From positions 1 through 58,187 of the forward strand of contig JBFXCK010000011.1 in NCBI GenBank assembly GCA_050182275.1: a stretch of DNA of 58,187 nt, written 5' to 3'. This document shows, one piece after another, positions 8,810 to 16,215 of this stretch. Under the pieces are notes generated by a model. It was not told where the DNA came from. It ran no database searches and saw nothing but the letters and a program-made list of their open reading frames with translations. The translations under genes were made by a program, and so were the position numbers. This stretch comes from JBFXCK01 sp050182275. Lineage in GTDB: Bacteria > Pseudomonadota > Alphaproteobacteria > SHNJ01. How positions within the stretch are numbered: position 1 is the stretch's first letter; each line of letters begins with the position of its first letter.

Positions 8810-9481
8810 ATGACCGCCAAAAACGAAGGCCGCATCCCGCGCGGCATCCGCAACAACAACCCTGGCAATCTTCGTCGCAACGGTGATCCGTGGCAAGGTC
8901 TGGCCGAACGCCAGGGAGACGTAGAATTTTTCACCTTCAAGGATTCCATCTACGGCATCCGCGCGCTGGCGCGGACGCTCATCGCCTACCAGGACAAACA
9001 CGGCCTGCGCACCATTCGCCAGATCATTTCTCGCTGGGCGCCCCCGAACGAAAACAACACCAATGCGTATGTAAGGGCTGTGGCTGCCGATACGGGGCTG
9101 GATCCCGACCAGCCTCTCGATATGCACCGTTTCGGTCATTTGCTGCCGCTGACCAAGGCGATCATCCGGCACGAAAATGGGCAGCAGCCCTATACCGACA
9201 CCCAGCTCACCAAGGCCCTGGTGTTGGCGGGCGTGGAGCCGGAAAAGGCCAATTTGCAGGCCAGCCGCACCGTCAAGGGCGGACAGGCCGCGACGGCGGC
9301 CACGGCAGGCCTGGGCGTGGTGGAGGCCGTGCAACAAACCCTCGATCCCGCCCGTGATGCGCTGACGGGGCTGGCTCCGTATCTGGACGTAGCTAAATGG
9401 CTGCTTCTGGCTGTCACCCTGATCAGCATCGGCGTGATGCTCTGGGCGCGGATCGATGATCACCGCAAAGGCTTACGCTGA
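8810..9481 (+). CDS. RNNNPGN-family lysozyme-like / virion protein with C-terminal membrane helix
   Basis: ATG 8810 follows TTGGAGAACAGC and gives 223 residues. The N-terminal RGIRNNNPGNLRRNGDPWQG, the GIRALARTLIAYQ segment and the RWAPPNENNTNAYV segment define a widespread phage family annotated as lysozyme-like or virion structural protein. The C-terminus has an Ala/Thr-rich linker and one membrane helix (about 191-212), ending in basic residues. It most likely degrades peptidoglycan during entry or lysis, and the membrane anchor suggests export without a classical signal peptide. The stop overlaps the next start (TGATG). The family is clear; enzyme activity is inferred. Confidence 0.7.
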   Translation: MTAKNEGRIPRGIRNNNPGNLRRNGDPWQGLAERQGDVEFFTFKDSIYGIRALARTLIAYQDKHGLRTIRQIISRWAPPNENNTNAYVRAVAADTGLDPDQPLDMHRFGHLLPLTKAIIRHENGQQPYTDTQLTKALVLAGVEPEKANLQASRTVKGGQAATAATAGLGVVEAVQQTLDPARDALTGLAPYLDVAKWLLLAVTLISIGVMLWARIDDHRKGLR

Positions 9482-9720
9482 TGTGGGCGGTCGTCAAAGC
9501 CTGGTTCTCCGGCAACGCGCTGCGCCTGATTGGCTGGGGCGTAGCGGCGTTGTCGGTGGCAGCGGTGCTGCTGGGCGCGCGCCAAGCTGGCCGCAACGCC
9601 GAGCGCGTGGATCAACTCAAAAAATCCCTGGAGGTAAAAGATGCCCAACTTCGTGCGACGCTGGATGCTCCTCGCAATCGCGGTGAGCTTATTGACCGCC
9701 TGCGCGACGGCAAATTCTGA
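9481..9720 (+). CDS. Rz-like inner-membrane spanin subunit (i-spanin)
   Basis: This 79-residue protein has one N-terminal membrane helix (about 14-33) followed by a charged, probably helical periplasmic segment. That is the topology of an i-spanin, although it is shorter than lambda Rz. It starts inside the stop of the lysozyme-like gene, and its 3' 80 bases contain the start of a lipoprotein gene in another frame. That nested arrangement is diagnostic of Rz/Rz1 pairs. Together the subunits would fuse inner and outer membranes in the last lysis step. The call rests on topology and architecture rather than sequence similarity. Confidence 0.65.
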   Translation: MWAVVKAWFSGNALRLIGWGVAALSVAAVLLGARQAGRNAERVDQLKKSLEVKDAQLRATLDAPRNRGELIDRLRDGKF

Positions 9721-9874
9721 TCCGGCCAGCGTCTGCCCGCCTGTCAAAAAATATGATCGGGAATTCCAGCGCAGGCTGGCTGATGAAATTGAGTCCGCGC
9801 CTGCGGATGCAGCCTTTCCGGTCGCGTTGCAGGATTATGCCATCCTCCGGCTCCAGACGCAGAAATGCCGCTAA
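9641..9874 (+). CDS. Rz1-like outer-membrane lipoprotein spanin (o-spanin)
   Basis: The gene starts within the i-spanin gene in another frame, with GAGGT six bases upstream of ATG 9641, and encodes 77 residues. The N-terminus has basic residues, a hydrophobic stretch and a lipobox LTAC with Cys 21 as the lipidation site. The mature part is short and contains several Pro and two further Cys. Overlapping, out-of-frame lipoproteins in this position are the hallmark of o-spanins. It is the last phage gene recognised; the following 73 bases lead into a gene of different type. Confidence 0.68.
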   Translation: MPNFVRRWMLLAIAVSLLTACATANSDPASVCPPVKKYDREFQRRLADEIESAPADAAFPVALQDYAILRLQTQKCR

Positions 9875-9932
9875 AGAGGCAAAAAAGCGCATCCGGCCCA
9901 TGTTTCGGGTTCTAAATCTTAACCATTGGGGG

Positions 9933-9938
9933 TATAAT
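9933..9938 (+). promoter_or_regulatory. Consensus -10 box (TATAAT) upstream of the DUF488 gene
   Basis: TATAAT lies ten bases upstream of ATG 9948, so the expected transcript start is only two or three bases before the start codon. There is no room for a ribosome-binding site, and the -35 region 17 bases further up (TTCTAA) is weak. This fits a leaderless or near-leaderless transcript starting at the phage/island boundary. Confidence 0.4.
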
Positions 9939-9947
9939 TACAAAGCC

Positions 9948-10847
9948 ATGACAACGCAGCAAACCGTATCCCTGAATTATCGCCAAAAGACGCTGGTCGG
10001 ACTCCTCAGCGCCTTTGGCGGGCATTTGCCGAACACGGATTTCCAGAAATATTTATTCCTGTTCACGCAGGAATTCGAGAAAGAACCGTCTTTTGAATTC
10101 GTGCCTTACAAATTCGGCAGCTTTTCCTTCCAGTCTTATGCCGACAAACGCCGCCTTATCGAGGTTGGCGCCTTGGCCGAGAGTGACGACTGGCAGTTGC
10201 AGGAGGGTTTTCTTGCGAAAAGCCTGTTTGACGAAGCGGCCTTCAACCGATGCTACGATAAATATTCCCGCCTGAAAGGCCGGAAGCTGGTGCAGGAAGT
10301 GTATCGCCGCTATCCCTATTTCGCCATCAACAGCGAAATCGCCGACGAGATTATGAACGAACAGGAAATCGGCGCGATCACCGCGGCCCGGCCCGCCGAT
10401 GAAGCGCCATGCTTTTTTACCATCGGCTATGAAGGCTCGTCCTTTGAGGGGTACCTAAACCGCATCATCAAGAACAACGTCAAAACGCTGGTGGATGTGC
10501 GCCGCAATCCCTTGAGCCGCAAATACGGCTTCTCCAAAAAAACGCTGGCCGACACCGTCAAGAAACTGGACATCAACTATGTGCATATCCCAGAGCTTGG
10601 CATCGCGTCCGAACGGCGGCAGGAGCTGAACACCCAGGCCGATTATGACCGCCTGTTTGATTCCTACGAAAAGCAGGAATTGAAACGCAACGGCGCGGCT
10701 CTGAAATCCCTGTTCGACATCTTCCAGAAGGACAAGCGCGTCGCTATCACCTGTTTCGAGGCGCATGTCTGCATGTGCCACCGTGGACGGGTTGCCAGGG
10801 CTATTTCTGCGCTCCCTGGCTGGAAATACGATATCCGTCACATCTGA
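9948..10847 (+). CDS. DUF488 domain protein with an N-terminal extra domain
   Basis: The protein has 299 residues from ATG 9948; an in-frame ATG at 9900 would add 16 residues but lies upstream of a TATAAT box. The C-terminal half (about 145-299) is a DUF488 domain, with FTIGYEGSSFEGYL, LVDVRRNPLSRKYGFSK, the YVHIPELGIAS strand and the closing CFEAHVCMCHRGRVA, which carries the conserved Cys and His-Arg. The N-terminal 130 residues (FQKYLFLFTQEFE, then YKFGSFSF) look like a winged-helix domain of the GPxS type seen in phage-associated regulators. DUF488 proteins are of unknown activity. The gene pairs with the next one 12 bases downstream, and both face a restriction operon, so a defence role is likely but not shown. 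Confidence 0.8.
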   Translation: MTTQQTVSLNYRQKTLVGLLSAFGGHLPNTDFQKYLFLFTQEFEKEPSFEFVPYKFGSFSFQSYADKRRLIEVGALAESDDWQLQEGFLAKSLFDEAAFNRCYDKYSRLKGRKLVQEVYRRYPYFAINSEIADEIMNEQEIGAITAARPADEAPCFFTIGYEGSSFEGYLNRIIKNNVKTLVDVRRNPLSRKYGFSKKTLADTVKKLDINYVHIPELGIASERRQELNTQADYDRLFDSYEKQELKRNGAALKSLFDIFQKDKRVAITCFEAHVCMCHRGRVARAISALPGWKYDIRHI

Positions 10848-10859
10848 AGTCTATGAAGA

Positions 10860-11678
10860 ATGGCAAAAGAGAAAGTCCTGATTGCCGTCAAAACCTATCC
10901 GACCATCTCGGAGAAGTATAAGGAACTGGCCTGCACGGCGGGTTTCCGCGAGGACGGGTCATGGATCCGCCTTTATCCTATTCCCTTCCGCTTGCTCGAT
11001 GAAGGACAGCAATACAAGAAATACCAGTGGGTTGAGGTGGACACCGCCCGCAACAAGGGCGACCAGCGCCCTGAAAGCCACCGCGTTCTCAATACCGGCG
11101 AGATCAAGCTCCTGAACGAAATTGGCACCGAGCGCCAATGGGAAGATCGCCGCAAGCTGGTTCTGGGCAACAAGAAAATCTACACCAACCTCAGGGAAAT
11201 CATCGATCTCGCGCACGAGAACAAAATCTCTCTTGTGGTATTCCGGCCCGCCGAAATCCTGGAATTTGTCGCCGAGCCTGCCGATCCCGAATGGCCGCAG
11301 GACAAGATCAATGGCATTCTCAACGGCCTGAAACAGGGCAATCTTTTTGAAGATCAGAATATGGATGACTTCAAAATCATGCCCAAGCTCCCGTATAAAT
11401 TCTCGTACCGCTTCAAGGATGATGCCGGCACCGAGAGCAAACTGATGATCGAGGATTGGGAGATCGGCCAGCTATATTGGAGCTGCGAAAAGCACTACGG
11501 CAAGGATCAGGCCGTGGAAAAGGTGCGCCAGAAATACATGGATGACTTTGTGAAAACCAAAGACCTGTATCTGTTCCTCGGCACAACCTATGAATGGCAC
11601 ATCCGCAAGGCCAAAAATCCCTTCGTGATCATCGGCACATTCCACCCGCCGCACGTCACGCAGGAGAGCCTATTTTGA
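10860..11678 (+). CDS. Conserved uncharacterised protein, partner of the DUF488 gene
   Basis: The protein has 272 residues and begins 12 bases after the DUF488 stop behind a GAAGA ribosome-binding site, so the two genes form an operon. No named domain is recognised. The sequence is soluble, with a beta-rich first part (VLIAVKTYPTISEKY, DGSWIRLYPIPFRLL) and a Trp-rich acidic C-terminal part (EDWEIGQLYWSCEKHYG). I recall unannotated proteins of this look next to DUF488 in other islands, but cannot confirm it here. Its TGA stop forms TGATCA with the opposing Res stop codon, so the two operons touch without a spacer. Confidence 0.7.
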   Translation: MAKEKVLIAVKTYPTISEKYKELACTAGFREDGSWIRLYPIPFRLLDEGQQYKKYQWVEVDTARNKGDQRPESHRVLNTGEIKLLNEIGTERQWEDRRKLVLGNKKIYTNLREIIDLAHENKISLVVFRPAEILEFVAEPADPEWPQDKINGILNGLKQGNLFEDQNMDDFKIMPKLPYKFSYRFKDDAGTESKLMIEDWEIGQLYWSCEKHYGKDQAVEKVRQKYMDDFVKTKDLYLFLGTTYEWHIRKAKNPFVIIGTFHPPHVTQESLF

Positions 11679-14390
11679 TCAAACATCAAGCTCATTGAAG
11701 AGATAGTCGGCCTTCAAAGAATCAAGCGTCCGATTACTGCCGATCGCCGTGTGGGGGATCAGTAGATACGACCATGGCTTCTTGCCATTGGCCTTCGCAT
11801 ATTCGGAAGCGTAATGGCACCATTTCACCGCTGACCGTGCCTTGGCGAGAACGTCGTCGTCCTTCATCTCCGATTCCATTTTGGGTTCGCAGATCAGTTT
11901 CTCGGTTTTTGTCTCGACGACGAAGTCAGGGTTGTAGGGAATGCCGTCGCGGTATTCGATACGGAACACCCCAGGCGCTGGCTTCATCCATTTGACGACG
12001 GTGGCATCATCTTCCAGAAGACCCGCAAAGCGCAATTCCCCATCGACGGAGTCAAACTTTTGCAGCGGGTAGCAGCATTTGGTGAAGCCTGAAAACACCA
12101 TCTTCTTAACGTCGGACTTGTTCTGCGGAATTTGCCGGAAGTTGCGTGGCTTTTCGCTAGCCGCCAGCGTGTAGTTAATCGGCTTGAGGATGGAAAAACC
12201 CTGCGTGATGCTGGGACGGTAATCGGTCGGTGTTTCCCAATAATGCTCCATCATCTGCGCGAATACGAATTGCGAGAGCCGCTTCTGGTAATAAAGCAGG
12301 ACGTTCTCGACCTCGGCTTCGTCTTTCAGGTAGGCGCGCAACCGCCCGACAATCTGTCCTGACAGCTTGTAAAGAAGATCGGCGTGTTCGTCGTAATCGA
12401 TCTCGTCATGGTCGATGAGGGAACGCACGATATAGTTTTCTGGCCTGGATTCACGCTCGATGTTGTTATTCCAGGTCAGCGTCGATTTCTGGTTGGTGCG
12501 AAGCTGGTGGATCAGGATTTCTTCGCTGACGGGCGGATAATTGACGGTTCCAAGGTTTTGCAAGTCAAAATCCTTGAAGCCGTATGTAATCTCTCGCGTC
12601 GGGATCAACACGATGTTCGGCACGTCGATGGTGAGTTCGGCAAGGTTTGTCGTCACCGTCTGAACGACGGTGTCGATGTCCGGCCCCGTAAGAACCCCTG
12701 CCAATTCCCCCTGCGCGGGGCGCAGGATTTCCCGAACCTCTTCCGCAATCTTTTTCTGAATTTCAGGCTCTTTGAGTTTCTGTGAGCTTTCAAGGCGTTC
12801 GTATTTCTTGGCCACCTCAATCGTGACGGCGGCAATGCGCTGATGCTCTGGCGTCTTGATGATCGGTGACACCGTGTAATCGTCCTGCGGCCTTTCTCCA
12901 AAGCCCGCAAGGGCAGTTTCGGCGATGGATGGAACCTCGATCGCACGAGGCTTTTCAGCAGGAATATCGCCGCCTTCGCCGATAATGACCGTCTTGCGGA
13001 TGATGGAGTTAGGGTCATTAGCGGCGTCGACAATTTTCTGGAACTGGTCGTGAGCCACGATTGTAAGGCGGTCAACAGCCTCGACGCCCGTGCGGCGACC
13101 ATAGGGCAGACGCAGACCGCGCCCAATGGTTTGCTCCGTCAGGATTTCCGACGCCGAGGCACGTAACGGGACGATGGTATAAAGGTTCGTTACGTCCCAG
13201 CCTTCTTTTAGCTTGTTGACGTGGATGACGATTTCCGTCGGTTCCGCTGGATTTTCAACGGCGATCAGCTTCTGGATGTTCTCATCCTCTTCTGCGCCTG
13301 TTTGCTTGGAATGAATTTCCGCGACCTTGCCCTTGTAACGGCCTTCGAAAAAGCTGTCCGCTTCGATCATGGCACGAAGCTGGCGGGCATGGTCGGTGTC
13401 CTGCGCCACCACCAGCATAAACGGCTTCACAAGCGGCTTGGCGTATTGCCGCGCATAAACGTCCAACTCCACCTTCACATGCTCATGGTGATGGATGCCA
13501 TCTTCCAGCTTGATACGCTCCAGTTGCTCCGGCGCGTTCTTGTATTGATCGGCATTGAAATTCTTGCGCGTGGCGACGGCAGGGTCTTTGACATAGCCGT
13601 CAATCATCGCCTGAGCGAGAGGATAATCATAGATGATGTTTTTGAAGTCGGTTGAACGTGCGCCAATGCTTTTCGGCGTTGCCGTCAGCTCAAGACCGAT
13701 CAGCGGCTTTAACTCATTGATGGCTGCTGCGCCCGCTGTGGCACGGTAACGGTGCGCCTCGTCCATGAGCAGGACAAGGTCGGGTAAATTGGAGAGATAT
13801 TCAAAATAGCTTTCGCCGATATATTCCTGCAAACGCTTGATCTTGGGCGTCTTGCTTTTGGCGGCTCCTGGCTTGTTCTCCGTGGCATTGATCTTCGAGA
13901 TGTTGAAGATGTTGATATACGGCGTGTCGTCATGCCCCAGAAGGTCGCGCCCGCGTACACCGATGCCGCTTTCGTAGTTGTCTCCTGTGATGATGACGGG
14001 CTGGTTGGTGGCGAATTCGGCAATGCCCTTGAACACATATTTGGGGCTTTGCGGAGAGAAATCGCTGATCAGCTTGTCGTAAATCGTCAGGTTCGGTGCC
14101 AGAACGAAGAAATTGTGGCTGCGCCCCGTCAGGTAGAAATAGGCAATGAACGCGCCCATCAGGCGGGTTTTGCCAACGCCCGTCGCCAGCGCGAAGCACA
14201 GGGACGGGAATTCACGTTCAAAATCCTTAACCGAAGGGTACATGCCTTCGATGGTTTTAAGGGCTTGCATCAGGTCGGGAGCCTTTGAAAGCTCGATGCT
14301 CTCAAGGATATTGGCCAGAATTTCTAGAGATTCTTCCTGTGGCTTGCGAAGAGACAGACGGGCGGTGATTGAATTAACGGTGCGATTCAT
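11679..14390 (-). CDS. res: Type III-like restriction enzyme Res subunit (DEAD/DEAH helicase-nuclease)
   Basis: The protein has 903 residues. Walker A is ATGVGKT (about 69-75), the DEAH box lies in LLMDEAHRYRA (about 207-214), and TATPKS follows as motif III. The second RecA domain contains EQTIGRGLRLPYG as motif VI. The C-terminus (about 815-840) has PYNPDFVVETKTEKLICEPK, matching the PD...(D/E)xK nuclease core of type III Res proteins. It needs the Mod subunit encoded three bases upstream to recognise DNA, translocates with ATP and cuts. It is last in the Fic-SNF2-Mod-Res operon. All core motifs are intact, so it is probably active. Confidence 0.88.
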   Translation of the reverse strand: MNRTVNSITARLSLRKPQEESLEILANILESIELSKAPDLMQALKTIEGMYPSVKDFEREFPSLCFALATGVGKTRLMGAFIAYFYLTGRSHNFFVLAPNLTIYDKLISDFSPQSPKYVFKGIAEFATNQPVIITGDNYESGIGVRGRDLLGHDDTPYINIFNISKINATENKPGAAKSKTPKIKRLQEYIGESYFEYLSNLPDLVLLMDEAHRYRATAGAAAINELKPLIGLELTATPKSIGARSTDFKNIIYDYPLAQAMIDGYVKDPAVATRKNFNADQYKNAPEQLERIKLEDGIHHHEHVKVELDVYARQYAKPLVKPFMLVVAQDTDHARQLRAMIEADSFFEGRYKGKVAEIHSKQTGAEEDENIQKLIAVENPAEPTEIVIHVNKLKEGWDVTNLYTIVPLRASASEILTEQTIGRGLRLPYGRRTGVEAVDRLTIVAHDQFQKIVDAANDPNSIIRKTVIIGEGGDIPAEKPRAIEVPSIAETALAGFGERPQDDYTVSPIIKTPEHQRIAAVTIEVAKKYERLESSQKLKEPEIQKKIAEEVREILRPAQGELAGVLTGPDIDTVVQTVTTNLAELTIDVPNIVLIPTREITYGFKDFDLQNLGTVNYPPVSEEILIHQLRTNQKSTLTWNNNIERESRPENYIVRSLIDHDEIDYDEHADLLYKLSGQIVGRLRAYLKDEAEVENVLLYYQKRLSQFVFAQMMEHYWETPTDYRPSITQGFSILKPINYTLAASEKPRNFRQIPQNKSDVKKMVFSGFTKCCYPLQKFDSVDGELRFAGLLEDDATVVKWMKPAPGVFRIEYRDGIPYNPDFVVETKTEKLICEPKMESEMKDDDVLAKARSAVKWCHYASEYAKANGKKPWSYLLIPHTAIGSNRTLDSLKADYLFNELDV

Positions 14391-14393
14391 GGC

Positions 14394-16199
14394 TTACCCT
14401 TCCTTGACGGCGTCAAACAAGGACGGTGTGCCATTACCCTTGTTCTCTGGTTCGGGTTTCGGTTGCAGATTGGCGACGTTCAGACTGTAATCATCCTTGC
14501 CCCATTCGCATTTGGCCAGCACGGCGGCGGGGATCTTGCGGATGGTCAGGTTCTCGAAAATGTCCTGATTGGCCTTGAAGGCTTTGCAGCAAACCAAAAG
14601 CGTTCGATTCTTGCCCACTTCCTCGCTGATGACCTTCAGCTGGTCGTGCGTCATCACGTTGGTGGTCACATAGATAAAGTCGGTTTCCGACGAATGGCCG
14701 TGAAGCCAGTAATGCTCTGGGTTCGGCGCATAGGTGAAGCCCATCAGTTTGCACATGGCCTCGGACAGCATGGCGGCGTTGTATTCGGTACTAATGATCC
14801 AATTATCCCACTTGTCCTTTTGCAGAAGCGATGGCGCGAGGTAATAGTATCGGAACCCACCGCCACCTTTCCAATCTACAGCTTTTGTAATGCCGTTTTG
14901 ATCTTCCCCGTCGATGACTTTCTGGATACGAGGCATAACGAGCGTGTGGCAATGATCGCGCAGCTCAACCATAATCCATCTTCTTCTCATTTTGTGTGCC
15001 GCAGCACCCGTTGTTCCAGATCCGGCAAACGAGTCCAAAACCCAGTCACCTTCATCTGTTGCAAGCTCTAAAACCTTCTGGACAAGGGCTTCTGGTTTTT
15101 TTCCTCCTGTAAATACTACGCCACCTTCTTTATTTACGTTATTCCAGTTGAACCCAGCCCAATGGGTTCCTGTCTTTTCTAGTTTAACGATTTTGTTTGC
15201 AGATTTTACCGCTGAATCCTTCAACCATATCACGCGACGTATCGTGGGACTAATGTAGTAATGTTCCACGACCTGTCCCTTATCACGCCCAGAGCGCGGG
15301 ATGTAGCTCGCCACAAGTAATTCGTCCTCTTCAAGGGAAACAAACTCATCCATGATTCTTGTGCGGATGCTTGTTTGGGCATTGGTATCAGAGAAGATTT
15401 TTTCAAAATTATCGTAATAAACCTTTTCTTGATTGGATTTATCTTGAGAAAGTCTTTTTACGGTTGTTCTCTGCACACCTTTATATTTTTTGACCTCAAT
15501 AGGCTGACCGCTACCATCCAGAACAATTCTGGTGTCAACCAATTTTCCCTTATCCACAAGCACGCTGGTATATTTCCAGCTCTTCCCTTCATCCTCCATA
15601 TCTTGGATCAATTCAAAAAGATCCTCTTGATCGTAGACATCATTAAAGCCAGGGAACGCTTCATAATTTTTTGCATAGATAAGGATAAATTCGACGTTTT
15701 TCTTGAGGCGTTTGTCCTCGCCACCTCCGCTTGCGCCAGCCGTGTTTTTGGTTTTTACCGAAATCTGATTAATAAAATTCGCTCTGCCAAAAACTTCATC
15801 CAAAAGGACTTTGCAATAAGCCATTTCCTCATCGTTAAGCTGAAGGAAGAGCGTTCCGGTCTCATGGAGGAGCTTTCTTATAATCTCCAGTCGCTCCTTA
15901 ATGAGCGATAGCCACAGTGAATGTTCAATGCCATCATCGTATTCTAGGAATGCTTGCCCCGTGTTATATGGCGGGTCGATATAGATGCATTTGATCTTAC
16001 CCGCAAATTCCTGTTCAAGCGCCCGCAAGGCTAAAAGGTTATCGCCAAAAACCAGTCGGTTATCGAACAAGTCATTGTCCGTAACCTTGTGCTTGGCGTG
16101 ATATGACTTCGTTGCGTCCTCAAGAAGGATTCGCGGTTCCAACTTTGGCCGCTTTTCCTTGCCGATCCATGTCAGCTCCAGCTTTTGTTTTTTGGCCAT
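14394..16199 (-). CDS. mod: Type III-like DNA adenine methyltransferase Mod (beta class)
   Basis: The protein has 601 residues. The catalytic motif DPPYNTG (75-81) precedes the AdoMet-binding motif in LDSFAGSGTTGAAAHKM (about 388-404), an order typical of beta-class N6-adenine methyltransferases such as type III Mod. The segment between (about 140-360) is the expected target-recognition region. It is clearly richer in A and T than the rest (21 of 60 G+C at 15361-15420), suggesting recent exchange. The start is 16 bases after the SNF2 stop, and the end is 3 bases before Res. It would protect host DNA and guide Res. The specificity cannot be read from sequence. Confidence 0.9.
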   Translation of the reverse strand: MAKKQKLELTWIGKEKRPKLEPRILLEDATKSYHAKHKVTDNDLFDNRLVFGDNLLALRALEQEFAGKIKCIYIDPPYNTGQAFLEYDDGIEHSLWLSLIKERLEIIRKLLHETGTLFLQLNDEEMAYCKVLLDEVFGRANFINQISVKTKNTAGASGGGEDKRLKKNVEFILIYAKNYEAFPGFNDVYDQEDLFELIQDMEDEGKSWKYTSVLVDKGKLVDTRIVLDGSGQPIEVKKYKGVQRTTVKRLSQDKSNQEKVYYDNFEKIFSDTNAQTSIRTRIMDEFVSLEEDELLVASYIPRSGRDKGQVVEHYYISPTIRRVIWLKDSAVKSANKIVKLEKTGTHWAGFNWNNVNKEGGVVFTGGKKPEALVQKVLELATDEGDWVLDSFAGSGTTGAAAHKMRRRWIMVELRDHCHTLVMPRIQKVIDGEDQNGITKAVDWKGGGGFRYYYLAPSLLQKDKWDNWIISTEYNAAMLSEAMCKLMGFTYAPNPEHYWLHGHSSETDFIYVTTNVMTHDQLKVISEEVGKNRTLLVCCKAFKANQDIFENLTIRKIPAAVLAKCEWGKDDYSLNVANLQPKPEPENKGNGTPSLFDAVKEG

Positions 16200-16215
16200 T
16201 ATAATCCTACTTTCG

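Noticed and set aside
1..9874. A complete prophage or gene transfer agent
   Set aside because: Only tail, accessory and lysis genes are visible; no capsid, packaging or integrase genes are in the window, so completeness and GTA status cannot be judged.
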